DNA from: Micrococcus sp.
GTDB lineage: Bacteria; Actinomycetota; Actinomycetes; Actinomycetales; Micrococcaceae
Direction of reading: 5' to 3'
Assembly (NCBI GenBank): GCA_029961105.1
Contig: JASBVO010000011.1
Location: 173,201-237,200 of the forward strand
DNA: 64,000 bases
Below are positions 44,377 through 53,339 of this stretch, in pieces; within the stretch, counting starts at the first letter, position 1; each line of letters opens with the position of its first letter. The position numbers and the translations under genes were made by a program. Below the pieces are notes generated by a model. That model was not told the DNA's origin, made no database searches, and saw only the letters and a program-made list of their open reading frames with translations.

Positions 44377-45186
44377 ATGACCGCCGACACGCCCCGATCC
44401 CCCGCCACCCTCGGCGCCCTCGACGGGTTGCTCACCGCCCTGGACTCCGGCTCGGTGGAGATCGTGGACCTCACGAACCGGCTCAGCAGCGCCACCCCCA
44501 CCCTCCGGCTGCCGGAGCCGTTCCAGAACCTCATCGACTTCTCCCTGGAGACCGTGAGCGCCTACGACGCGCCCGGCCCGTTCTGGCGGCACGCCAACAT
44601 CCACACCGGAGAGCACATCGGCACCCACCTCGACGCCCCGATCCACTGGGTCTCGGGCCGGGACAGCCACGACGTGGCGGACATCCCGGTACGCAGGCTG
44701 ATCGGCCCGGCCGTGGTCCTGGACTTCTCCGCCGAGGCCGCCGCCGATCCCGACTTCCTGCTGGAGGTGGGGCACGTGCAGGCCTGGGAGGCCGAGCACG
44801 GTCCCCTGCCGGCGGGCGGCTGGGTGCTGTACCGCACCGGCTGGGACCGGTACGCCCAGGACCAGGAGGCGTTCCTCAACACCGACGACACCGGGTCCCA
44901 CACCCCCGGGGTCTCCGCGGCCTGTGCCGCGTGGCTGGCGGGCACGGACATCGCCGGATTCGGCGTGGAGACGGTGGGGATCGACGCCGGCAACGCCGCT
45001 GCCCTCGAGCCGCCCTTCCCCGTGCACTACCACCTGATGGGCTCGGACAAGTACGGGATCACCTCGCTGCAGAACCTGGCGCAGCTGCCCGTCCGGGGCG
45101 CCGTGGTGGTCGTGGCGCCGCTGCCGATCGTCGGGGGCAGCGGCAGCCCCTCCCGTGTGCTGGCCCTGGTACCGCGTGGTGCCTGA
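44377..45186 (+). CDS. Cyclase family protein (kynurenine formamidase/isatin hydrolase-like)
   Basis: A 269-residue metal hydrolase of the cyclase family, with the signature H-I-G-T-H-L-D-A-P-I-H-W near residue 85 that supplies zinc or manganese ligands, and a D-I-P-V-R-R-L-I-G-P-A-V segment. Relatives hydrolyse N-formylkynurenine, isatin or similar amides. It is divergent from the TPP enzyme, so a two-step pathway is possible, for example isatin opening followed by decarboxylation of isatinate; this is only a suggestion. No clear RBS lies ahead of the ATG. Confidence 0.87.
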   Translation: MTADTPRSPATLGALDGLLTALDSGSVEIVDLTNRLSSATPTLRLPEPFQNLIDFSLETVSAYDAPGPFWRHANIHTGEHIGTHLDAPIHWVSGRDSHDVADIPVRRLIGPAVVLDFSAEAAADPDFLLEVGHVQAWEAEHGPLPAGGWVLYRTGWDRYAQDQEAFLNTDDTGSHTPGVSAACAAWLAGTDIAGFGVETVGIDAGNAAALEPPFPVHYHLMGSDKYGITSLQNLAQLPVRGAVVVVAPLPIVGGSGSPSRVLALVPRGA

Positions 45187-45445
45187 GGCACCGGCGACGC
45201 CGAGGAGGCTCGGGGTCGCCTACGCGCTGTGCGTGGCGCTCGGCCTGCTCGGCGCCCACCGCTTCTACCTCGGCCACCACGGCCTCGGGGTGGCGTACGC
45301 GCTGCTCACGGTGGTGGGACTGGCCAGCGCGTCCTGGGGCATCGGGTTCCTGTTCGGGGCCCTGGTGCTCCTGCTGTTGCTGCTGGACCTGCTGCGACTC
45401 CCCGGCCTCGTCCGGAGGGCCAACGGGCAGTACTGGACGGACTAG
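45176..45445 (+). CDS. TM2 domain-containing membrane protein
   Basis: An 89-residue protein with two membrane segments and the TM2 signature G-A-H-R-F-Y-L-G-H near residue 30. The function of TM2 proteins is unknown. The GTG start is uncertain: two consecutive GTGs just before the cyclase stop fit, and an earlier GTG would add seven residues. It overlaps the cyclase gene and is probably on its transcript. Confidence 0.75.
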   Translation: MVPEAPATPRRLGVAYALCVALGLLGAHRFYLGHHGLGVAYALLTVVGLASASWGIGFLFGALVLLLLLLDLLRLPGLVRRANGQYWTD

Positions 45446-45712
45446 GGGCGCCGGAGGCGGCGTGCCTCGGCCGCGGCGGTGCAGCGGCTCACTGCCCTCC
45501 CCTCGTCCACCGTCTCCACGGATCATCGGAACCACGGGATCCTGTCGGCCCACGACCCCTCGAAACCTGCGGAAGGTAGACTCAACCAGTCGCTGGTCGT
45601 CCGTGGAACGTCGACATGCAGCGCGATGACACCCACCGCAAGGATGGCGGTGGCCGCGCGGTGCAGGCCAGCCAGCATTCAGATTCCTGTCTCACAGCAG
45701 AGGAGCACCACA

Positions 45713-48049
45713 GTGTCCGAAGCAGAAGGCACACCACCCTCTTCGTCCGAACGCCCCTCGGGAACGCGCTTCGAGCGCACCCGGCTCGGCGGCACCGACC
45801 CGTCCGTGGACCGCAGGCGCCTACGGCACTCACGCGAGGAGGAGTACCGCGCTCCCCTGACCAGTAGCGAACTGGTCAAGGGGCCCACCGAATTCAGTGC
45901 CGAGGACACGAGGCCACGCGTCAACTGGACCGTGCTGATCGTCGCCTCCGCCATCATCCTGGCCTTCTCGATCTGGGCGATGACCGCCCCGGCCAACGCC
46001 TCCTCCACCATGCAGACCGTGGTCGGGTGGATCGCGACCAACCTCGGCTGGTACTACGTCCTGACGGTGACGATCGTCATCGTCTTCGTGCTCTGGGTCG
46101 CCCTCTCCAAGGAGGGCAAGGTCCGGCTGGGGCCCGACCATTCCCGGCCGCAGTACAAGATGTTCACCTGGGTCGCCATGCTCTTCGCGGCGGGCGTGGG
46201 CATCGACATGCTGTTCTACTCGGTCGCCGGGCCCGTCGAGCACTACCTGAAGCCGCCCACCGGTGAGGGAGGCACCGCCGCCGCGGCCCAGGACGCCGTG
46301 GTCTGGACCATGTTCCACTACGGAATCGCCGGGTGGTCCATGTACGCCCTGCTCGGGATGGCCATGGGCTACTTCGCCTACCGCTGGGGCATGCCGCTGT
46401 CCATCCGCGCCGCGCTCTATCCGCTGCTCGGCAAGCGGGTCAAGGGCGGCATGGGCGATGCGATCGACGTGATCACCCTCATCGGCACCCTGTTCGGCGT
46501 CGCCACCTCAATGGGCATCGGCGTGGTGCTGCTGAACATCGGGTTCGCCAAGATCTTCGGACTCCCCGAGGGCCTCGCGCTGCAGATCGCCCTGGTGATC
46601 GTCGCCGTCGTGCTCACCGTGGCGGCCACCTCCTCCGGCGTGGACAAGGGCATCAAGTGGATCTCGGAGCTGAACATCTGGTCAGCGGCCGCCATGATGC
46701 TCTACATCCTCGTCACCGGCCAGACCGCGTTCCTGCTCAACGGCTTCGTCCAGAACGTCGGCCGGTTCGTGTTCACCCTGCCCCAGCGCACCCTCGAGAC
46801 CTTCGGCTACGATCCCGGCGGCGCCGAGTGGATGGCGTCCGAGACCCTGTTCTTCTGGGCCTTCTGGCTGGCCTGGGGCCCGTTCGTCGGCCTCTTCCTG
46901 GCCCGCATCTCGCGAGGCCGGACCTTGCGCGAGTTCGTCATCGCCGCCATCACCGTGCCGGTGCTCTGCGACTTCGTGATCGTCTCGATCTTCGGCAACT
47001 CGGCCCTGTGGCAGGTCTTCAACGGCAACATGGACTTCGCCGAGCTGGCCATGGCGAGCCCGGAGCAGGGCTGGTATGCGCTGCTGGAGATGTTCCCCGG
47101 GGCCGCCTTCCTCATCGGCCTGGCCACGCTCTCGGGCCTGCTGTTCTACCTGACCAGCGCGAACTCGGGGGCCATGGTGATGGCCAACTTCTCCTCCACC
47201 ATCCCGAACCCGTCCGATGACGGGGCCAAGTGGCTCCGCATCTTCTGGGCGATCGTCACCGCGGTGCTGACGATCGCCATGCTCATTGCCGGCGGCGTGG
47301 TCACCATGGAGTACGCCACCCTGATCTTCGCCCTGCCGTTCACGGTGATCGCGTACCTGATCATGATGTCCTTCTCGAAGGTGCTCCGCATGGAACGCGC
47401 GGAGCGGGAGGGCCAGACCTTGCGCCGCCAGTCGATGGCGGCCCATGGTGGCCACGTCCCGGAGCGCACCTGGCGTCAGCGGCTGGCCGGTATGCGCTCC
47501 TACCCCTCGAAGAAGCAGGTGGCCCAGTTCATGGAGCGCACGGTGCAGCCGGCGCTGGCTGACGTGCTCCGCGAGTTCACGGCCCAGGGCTACGAGGCGA
47601 CCCTGGAGGTCACCCCGGATCCCGAGTCCGCGATCTCCGGCCACAAGCTCACGGTCACCATTCCTGAGCACCGCAACTTCCAGTACCACGCTCAGGTGGT
47701 CGAGGCGCCGGTCCCGAAGTTCGGCGGCCGCGGCTCGATGTCCAGCGCCACGGACGTCTACTACCGGGTGGAGGTGTTCGCCCAGACCGGGTCCGAGGGC
47801 TATGACCTGTACGGCATCACCAAACAACAGGTCATCGACGACGTGCTGGACCGCTACGAGGCCCACCTCGGCTTCCTGACGTACACCACGGAGCACGACT
47901 TCGCCTCGGTCCTCACCCCGGCCACGACCGTCACCACCGCCACGGGCACCATCACCCAGGTGGCGCCGGCCGAGAGGGTGGCCACGGAGCAGGAGATGGC
48001 CCAGGACGCCGTCGAGATCCGGGAGAACCTGGACGGTCGGGACGACTAG
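45713..48049 (+). CDS. BCCT-family transporter with long C-terminal domain (BetT-type)
   Basis: A 778-residue betaine/choline/carnitine transporter with 12 helices. The family sites are visible in helix 4-8: G-W-S-M-Y-A-L-L-G-M, the G-V-G-I-D-M-L-F-Y segment and the W-A-F-W-L-A-W-G-P aromatic-box region. A hydrophilic N-terminus of about 70 residues and a C-terminal domain of about 200 residues (with K-Q-V-A-Q-F-M-E-R) are characteristic of BetT-type members. The GTG has AGGAG 8 bases upstream. It ends four bases inside the convergent IclR gene. The substrate, choline or another quaternary amine, is inferred. Confidence 0.9.
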   Translation: MSEAEGTPPSSSERPSGTRFERTRLGGTDPSVDRRRLRHSREEEYRAPLTSSELVKGPTEFSAEDTRPRVNWTVLIVASAIILAFSIWAMTAPANASSTMQTVVGWIATNLGWYYVLTVTIVIVFVLWVALSKEGKVRLGPDHSRPQYKMFTWVAMLFAAGVGIDMLFYSVAGPVEHYLKPPTGEGGTAAAAQDAVVWTMFHYGIAGWSMYALLGMAMGYFAYRWGMPLSIRAALYPLLGKRVKGGMGDAIDVITLIGTLFGVATSMGIGVVLLNIGFAKIFGLPEGLALQIALVIVAVVLTVAATSSGVDKGIKWISELNIWSAAAMMLYILVTGQTAFLLNGFVQNVGRFVFTLPQRTLETFGYDPGGAEWMASETLFFWAFWLAWGPFVGLFLARISRGRTLREFVIAAITVPVLCDFVIVSIFGNSALWQVFNGNMDFAELAMASPEQGWYALLEMFPGAAFLIGLATLSGLLFYLTSANSGAMVMANFSSTIPNPSDDGAKWLRIFWAIVTAVLTIAMLIAGGVVTMEYATLIFALPFTVIAYLIMMSFSKVLRMERAEREGQTLRRQSMAAHGGHVPERTWRQRLAGMRSYPSKKQVAQFMERTVQPALADVLREFTAQGYEATLEVTPDPESAISGHKLTVTIPEHRNFQYHAQVVEAPVPKFGGRGSMSSATDVYYRVEVFAQTGSEGYDLYGITKQQVIDDVLDRYEAHLGFLTYTTEHDFASVLTPATTVTTATGTITQVAPAERVATEQEMAQDAVEIRENLDGRDD

Positions 48050-48840
48050 CGTCCCACGGTGAAATCGACGAGGTCCGCCTCGATCGCGTCCCGCGCACGG
48101 ATCACCTGGTCGGCCAGTCCGGTCTCGAGGGCGTGGCGGTACCGCTGCTGCGGTACCGCCACGCTCAGCCCGGCGACGGCGGTTCCGGCACCGTCCCGGA
48201 TCGCCACGCCCACCGCGCTGATCCCCTCCTCCGTGCCCTCGTCGTTGGAGGCGAAGCCGCGGATGCGCACGGCGTCCAGTTCCGTGGTCAGCGCCGCGTG
48301 GGCCCGCGCGTCGAAGGCCGTGCCGTCCTGCTCGGCCCGGCGCCGGTACGCCCGCTCGACGTCAGCCGGATCCATCGCGGCCAGCAGCGCCTTGCCGGCG
48401 GAGACGCCGGCGGCGGGCAGCACGACGCCCTGGCGGTCCCCCACCCGCACCGGGCGATGCCCCTCGACGGAGGCCATGAAGCGCACGTCGGTACCGGCCA
48501 GGACCAGCAGGTTGGTGGTCTCCCCCGCGGCCTGCGCCAGGTCCTCGAGGTGGGGGTGGACCCGGCGGCGCAGCTCCACGGTCCAGGCCACGCCGGCCGG
48601 CGGCTGGCCCATCGCCGGCCCCGGCACGTAGCGGCGAGCGTGGTCCTGCACGGCATAGCCGCGGTAGACCAGCATGGCCATCAGGCGGTGGGCCGTGGAC
48701 ACGGAGACGCCGAGCAGGCGGGCCGCCACGCTCAGCCGCACCCTGCCGTAGTCCCGCACCATCTCCATCAGGGCCAGCGCGTGGTCCACGGACTCGACGG
48801 GGTACTTCGGCTTCTGCCGCAGGGGAATATTTTTCTGCAC
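48046..48840 (-). CDS. IclR-family transcriptional regulator
   Basis: A 264-residue regulator with an N-terminal winged helix (L-S-V-A-A-R-L-L-G-V-S-V-S-T-A-H-R-L) and a C-terminal effector domain with G-V-S-A-G-K-A-L-L-A-A and E-E-G-I-S-A-V-G-V. It starts at GTG only 49 bases from the divergent MFS gene, so that transporter is the natural target. Its effector is probably an aromatic or related acid. Confidence 0.9.
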   Translation of the reverse strand: MQKNIPLRQKPKYPVESVDHALALMEMVRDYGRVRLSVAARLLGVSVSTAHRLMAMLVYRGYAVQDHARRYVPGPAMGQPPAGVAWTVELRRRVHPHLEDLAQAAGETTNLLVLAGTDVRFMASVEGHRPVRVGDRQGVVLPAAGVSAGKALLAAMDPADVERAYRRRAEQDGTAFDARAHAALTTELDAVRIRGFASNDEGTEEGISAVGVAIRDGAGTAVAGLSVAVPQQRYRHALETGLADQVIRARDAIEADLVDFTVGR

Positions 48841-48889
48841 AGCAGATCATTCTGGCACTTTAAGCGTCACGTACCTCACAGTAGAACCT

Positions 48890-50269
48890 ATGATTCAGCC
48901 CACGTCCGAGGATCCGCGCTCCCCACGCGGATCGGCCCCCACGTCATCCGCACCCAACCCGTCCGCAGCCCGTTCCTCCGGCCCGCTGACGCGCCGCCAG
49001 TCCACCATCGCCGTCCTCGTGTGCTGGTTGCTGGTCGTGTTCGACGGCTACGACCTGATCGTGTTCGGCACAGTCCAGACGTCCCTGATCCGTGACACCG
49101 ACTGGGGGCTGACGGACGCGGGCCTGGGCGTGGTGGGCTCGATGGCCTTCGTGGGCATGATGATCGGCGCCCTGTTCGCCGGTCGCCTGGCCGACGCGCT
49201 GGGCCGGCGCCGCACCATCCTGGCCTGTGCCATCACCTTCTCGGTGTTCACCATCCTCTGCGCGTTCGCGCCCAACGCCTGGGCCTTCGGCGCCTTCCGC
49301 CTGGCGGCCGGCATCGGACTGGGCGGGCTCGTGCCGTCCGCCAATGCCATGGTGGCCGAACTGGTCCCGGACCGCTGGCGCTCCTCGATCGCCACGCTGA
49401 TGATGTCCGGCGTGCCGATCGGCGGCTCCCTGGCCGCCCTCATCGGCATCCCGATGATCCCGGCCCTGGGCTGGCCGTCCATGTTCCTGGTCGCCGCCGT
49501 CGCCCTGGTGGTCGTCGTCCCGCTGGGCTTCGCCTTCCTGCCCGAGACGCTGGGTTCGGAGGAACGCGCCGGCAAGGCCACCGCGTCCGGTACCGCAGCC
49601 AGCGCCGCCTCCCACACCACGTCCGAAACCCCGGAACGGGTCGGCGGCTACGCCGGACTGCTGCGCCGGCCCTACCTGCTGGTGTCCATCATGTTCGCCC
49701 TGGCCACCCTGGCCACCCTCTTCGCCTGGTACGGCCTGGGCACCTGGCTGCCGCGGGCCATGGAGTCCCTGGGCTACAACCTCGGTTCCGCGCTGACCTT
49801 CTCGCTGTCCCTGAACATCGGGGCTGTGGTCGGCTCCATCGTCACCGCCTGGGCCGGCGACCGCTACGGTGCCGTGAAGTCGGGCGTCGTCGCCGCGGCC
49901 CTGGCCGGCGTGGCGCTGCTGGCACTGCTGCTCTCCCCGCCGGTGTGGCTGGTGTACGTCATCCTCATGGTCGCCGGCGTGGGCACGCACGGCACCCAGT
50001 GCCTGATCATCGCCGCCGTCAGCAACCACTACCCCGGCTACCTGCGCGGCACCGCACTGGGCTGGGCCCTCGGCGTCGGCCGGCTCGGTGCCGTGACCGC
50101 CCCGCTCGTGGCCGGGTTCCTGCTGAACAACGGCTACGGCGCCGGCTCGCTCTTCGTCGCCTTCGGCATCGCCGCTGTCGCGGCAGCCATCCTTCAGGTC
50201 ATCATCGTGGCCCAGGGCCACGGCGGCCGCAGCACCGACCGCGGCATCGCGGCCGGGACCGCGAGCTGA
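48890..50269 (+). CDS. AAHS-family aromatic acid:H+ symporter (MFS)
   Basis: A 459-residue, 12-helix transporter of the same family as BenK. The first helix has F-D-G-Y-D-L-I-V-F-G, the helix 2-3 loop has A-D-A-L-G-R-R-R, and P-L-G-F-A-F-L-P-E lies after helix 6. It is divergent from the IclR regulator and probably imports the substrate sensed by it. No RBS is seen just before the ATG, so a short-leader start is possible. The first 40 residues are Ser/Pro-rich. Confidence 0.9.
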   Translation: MIQPTSEDPRSPRGSAPTSSAPNPSAARSSGPLTRRQSTIAVLVCWLLVVFDGYDLIVFGTVQTSLIRDTDWGLTDAGLGVVGSMAFVGMMIGALFAGRLADALGRRRTILACAITFSVFTILCAFAPNAWAFGAFRLAAGIGLGGLVPSANAMVAELVPDRWRSSIATLMMSGVPIGGSLAALIGIPMIPALGWPSMFLVAAVALVVVVPLGFAFLPETLGSEERAGKATASGTAASAASHTTSETPERVGGYAGLLRRPYLLVSIMFALATLATLFAWYGLGTWLPRAMESLGYNLGSALTFSLSLNIGAVVGSIVTAWAGDRYGAVKSGVVAAALAGVALLALLLSPPVWLVYVILMVAGVGTHGTQCLIIAAVSNHYPGYLRGTALGWALGVGRLGAVTAPLVAGFLLNNGYGAGSLFVAFGIAAVAAAILQVIIVAQGHGGRSTDRGIAAGTAS

Positions 50270-50292
50270 CGCCACCCGTCCCGCGGGCCATG

Positions 50293-50341
50293 CAGAACGC
50301 CCCGTGTTCCGGAGGACTCCTCCGGAACACGGGGCGTTCTG
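50293..50341. terminator. 22-bp perfect hairpin between the AAHS transporter and 5'-nucleotidase
   Basis: The arms, beginning CAGAACGCCCC and ending GGGGCGTTCTG, form a perfect 22-bp stem with a 5-base loop. It lies between convergent genes and will stop transcription from both sides. Confidence 0.8.
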
Positions 50342-50356
50342 GCCAGCCGGGGTTGA

Positions 50357-53080
50357 TCAGCCCTCGGCCAGGGCGGTGACGGTCAGGGCCACCCGCACCT
50401 CGGTGGTCGAGTCATACTGGTCGTCGTACTGGACGGTGAAGACGAGCTCGCCCTCACCGGCCGGGAGGTTCTCCGGCAGGCTGAGGCCGGAGATCTCGGC
50501 GGTCTCGCCCTCGGCCGGGACCTCGATCTCACCCAGCGCGACCGGCTCGCCCCCGGCACCCTGGAAGGCCACGGAGACGCTGGTGGCATCACCGGCGCCG
50601 TCCGAGTCGAGCTCCAGGTTGCCGAGGGTCAGCTCCACCGCGTCGCCGGCGGCGAGGGACTCCGGAGCGTCGATGACCTCCACGGCCTTCTTGGCGAAGT
50701 CCGGGCGGATGTCGCCGTTCGCGGCGGTCTCGGCCTCGATGTACTCCTGGAAGGCCTGGTTGTCCATGATTCCCAGGTCGACGTAGTTCTCCTGACCAGT
50801 GGCGAAGCCCTCGTAGCCGTCGGGCGCGGAGTTCTCGGTGCCGACCCAGGAGGTGTCACCCAGGAAGGACAGGGTGGCGATCGTGTACATCTCGTCCATG
50901 TCCACGGGCTCACCGTCGATCCAGATCCCGGTCACCTTGTCGCCCTGCTCCCGGGACTCGTCGTAGGTGTAGGTCAGTTCCTCGGACCAGCCCAGGTGCA
51001 GGGACTTCTCCCCGTCCCGCCAGTTCTCCTCGAGGACCTGCTTGATGGAGGAGCCCGGGATGTCGAAGTAGACCAGGGTGTTGCCGAACGGCGCGAAGTC
51101 GAGGACCTCGCCGAGAGTCACCTTGCCGTGCAGCTCGGCGTCCTTGTCCGGGAAGGTGCCGCCACCGGTGAACTGGTCCACCAGCAGTTCGGCGCGCAGA
51201 CCGCCGGAGTTGGTCACGCCCAGGTCGACGTCCTCGTTGGACAGGGACACCCGGTCCTTCAGCGCGTCGGCGGCCCAGTTGCCCAGGGTGGTCTCCTGGC
51301 GGCGGGTGCCGCCGGCGCGCCAGGCACCGGCCTCCTCGATGCGGGTCTCGTAGTCGGTCGTGATGGAGGCGTCGATCTCGCCGATGACGGTGCCCTGGAG
51401 CTCCTCGAACTCCTCGACGGCGGCCTGTTCCAGTGCGTGGACCTCGGCGGTCACGGGGCTGAACTCGGCGGTCAGGGCCTCGAAGGCCTCCGGGTCGAAG
51501 TCGCCCTCCTCGTCCTCGGCGGTGATGCGGTCCACCAGTTCGGCCTCGTAGGAGACGACCTCGTTGGTCTCGGCGTCCAGCGTCAGCTCGACGGCGCCCA
51601 GCAGGTTCCCGGACTGGCCGGCCTGCAGCACGGGGCGCTCGGTGCCCTCGACGGAGGTCTCGTAGAGGTAGGTCTGGTGGGTGTGGCCGTTGAAGATCAC
51701 GTCCACCGAGGCATCCGTGCCGTTGACGATGGCGTCGAAGACCTCGGAGCCGGCGGTGGCCTCCTCCAACGGGGTGGCACCGCCGACGGGCGAGCCGTCG
51801 TGGTAAGAGGCCACGATCACGTCAGCCTCGTCGCTGGCCTCCAGCTCGGTGGCGACGGTATTGACGCCCTCGACGAGGTCGATGACCTCGTTGCCCTGCA
51901 GGCCGGCGCCGGTGGTGGTGGCGTACAGGTTGTTCGGCACGGCACCGATGACGGCCACGCGGACCCCGTCGACCTCGTGGATCTCGTAGGCCGGCAGGAC
52001 GGGTTCCTGGGTTTCCGGATCCACGAAGTTGGCGGCCAGGACGGTGAAGTCCGCGATCTCCAGCACGCGGTCACGCAGGTCGTCCAGGCCCTTGTCGAAC
52101 TCGTGGTTGCCGGCGGCGGAGGCCGCCAGGCCCAGGGCGTTCATGACCTCCAGGGTCGGCTCGTCCTGCTGGACGTTGGACACCGAGGCGGAGGCGCCGA
52201 TGAGGTCCCCGGCCGACGTGAGCAGCGTGGTGCCCTCACCGTGCTCGGCCTCGAACTCGGCGCGCTCCTCCTCCACGGTGTGGGCGAACAGCGTGCCGTC
52301 GTAGGAGGAGGACAGCTGCCCGTGGAAGTCGTTGAAGGAGTAGATCTCGATCGACTTGGTTCCGCCGCCGGCCTCGTCCTGCTGCTCCTTGAACTGCGCG
52401 TAGGCGTGGAGCATGGCGGAGATCTGGCCGCGAGTGATGGCGACCGACTGGTTGAAGTTGCCGTCGGTGTCGCCGACGGCGATGCCGTTCTCGGCCAGCC
52501 AGGAGATGGCCCGGAAGTTGGCCCCCGTGGCGTTGAGGTCCTGGAACGGGGACTTCGACGGAGCGGTGAACTCGGGGTCCTCGAGGCCGAACAGGAAGGC
52601 GGCGAACTGCCCACGGGTCACGGGCCTGGAGGTGCCGAAGTCACCGTTGGCGTGGCCCGCGGTGATGCCCTCGGACTTGGCCCAGGTGATCGCGTCATAG
52701 AAGGAGCCATCGGCCTTGACATCCCCGAACGGGCTCCGCGCGGGAGCCTGGTGCTCCGGCTGCACCATGCGGTGCAGGAAGGCGGCGGTCTCGCCACGGG
52801 AGACGTTGCGGGTCTTGCGGAAGGTGTTGTCCGTGGAATATCCCACGGAGATCTCCTCGCACTGCATCCAGCGCACGGCCCGGAAGAACGCGGAGGCGCT
52901 GTCCGAGTTGTCCGCGAAGGCCGGGACCTCGCAGCCCTCGACGGCGGTGGTGACGGCCAGGTCCGACCGGGTCGACTCCGCCGCGGTGCCGGCTGCTGCC
53001 GGGATGGCGGCCATCGGTCCGGCGATCAGGCCAACGGCCAGCGCACCGGACAGAACGGCCTTGGAAAGCTTGCTCTGCAT
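50357..53080 (-). CDS. Secreted 5'-nucleotidase with N-terminal SLH repeats
   Basis: A 907-residue exported protein. A signal peptide is followed by three SLH repeats (about 50-235) with V-G-Y-S-T-D-N-T-F-R-K and R-G-E-T-A-A-F. The calcineurin-like domain (from about 245) has N-D-F-H-G, G-D-L-I-G, G-N-H-E-F-D and N-G-H-T-H. The 5'-nucleotidase C-terminal domain has T-L-G-N-W-A-A-D and N-S-G-G-L-R, and a beta-rich end follows. It releases phosphate from nucleotides outside the cell while bound to the envelope. PHO-box-like repeats lie about 120-155 bases upstream. Confidence 0.93.
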   Translation of the reverse strand: MQSKLSKAVLSGALAVGLIAGPMAAIPAAAGTAAESTRSDLAVTTAVEGCEVPAFADNSDSASAFFRAVRWMQCEEISVGYSTDNTFRKTRNVSRGETAAFLHRMVQPEHQAPARSPFGDVKADGSFYDAITWAKSEGITAGHANGDFGTSRPVTRGQFAAFLFGLEDPEFTAPSKSPFQDLNATGANFRAISWLAENGIAVGDTDGNFNQSVAITRGQISAMLHAYAQFKEQQDEAGGGTKSIEIYSFNDFHGQLSSSYDGTLFAHTVEEERAEFEAEHGEGTTLLTSAGDLIGASASVSNVQQDEPTLEVMNALGLAASAAGNHEFDKGLDDLRDRVLEIADFTVLAANFVDPETQEPVLPAYEIHEVDGVRVAVIGAVPNNLYATTTGAGLQGNEVIDLVEGVNTVATELEASDEADVIVASYHDGSPVGGATPLEEATAGSEVFDAIVNGTDASVDVIFNGHTHQTYLYETSVEGTERPVLQAGQSGNLLGAVELTLDAETNEVVSYEAELVDRITAEDEEGDFDPEAFEALTAEFSPVTAEVHALEQAAVEEFEELQGTVIGEIDASITTDYETRIEEAGAWRAGGTRRQETTLGNWAADALKDRVSLSNEDVDLGVTNSGGLRAELLVDQFTGGGTFPDKDAELHGKVTLGEVLDFAPFGNTLVYFDIPGSSIKQVLEENWRDGEKSLHLGWSEELTYTYDESREQGDKVTGIWIDGEPVDMDEMYTIATLSFLGDTSWVGTENSAPDGYEGFATGQENYVDLGIMDNQAFQEYIEAETAANGDIRPDFAKKAVEVIDAPESLAAGDAVELTLGNLELDSDGAGDATSVSVAFQGAGGEPVALGEIEVPAEGETAEISGLSLPENLPAGEGELVFTVQYDDQYDSTTEVRVALTVTALAEG

Positions 53081-53202
53081 GAATTGCTCCTACATTCCCC
53101 ATGAGATCCGGCTCCGCACCGTCGCGGCAGCCGGTTGAACGGCCAGCCGCGGGACGGCCTCGGGGAAGGTGGACCCAGCGGCGGCACGGTTCACTAGACC
53201 AG

Positions 53203-53235
53203 CGTCAGGTGACGTTCACGTAACGCCAAGTGAAC
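53203..53235 (-). promoter_or_regulatory. PHO-box-like repeats upstream of 5'-nucleotidase
   Basis: On the minus strand the 11-mers GTTCACTTGGC, GTTACGTGAAC and GTCACCTGACG follow each other. The first matches the PhoP unit at 10 of 11 positions; the others are weak. The same stretch is also an inverted repeat with arms ACGTTCAC and GTGAACGT, so another regulator could be meant. Confidence 0.38.
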
Positions 53236-53339
53236 GTTTGGTTCGGGCGTCGAGGACGCCGTGGCATGCCTCGTCCGCGTGCCCCTGGCCGCCTGAGAGA
53301 CCGTGGTGCGTCCGTAGTCCGGGGGGAGATACTGGCACC

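Noticed and set aside
45479..45712. Longer N-terminus for the BCCT transporter
   Set aside because: The added 78 residues are low-complexity and a GTG with a good RBS starts the known protein.
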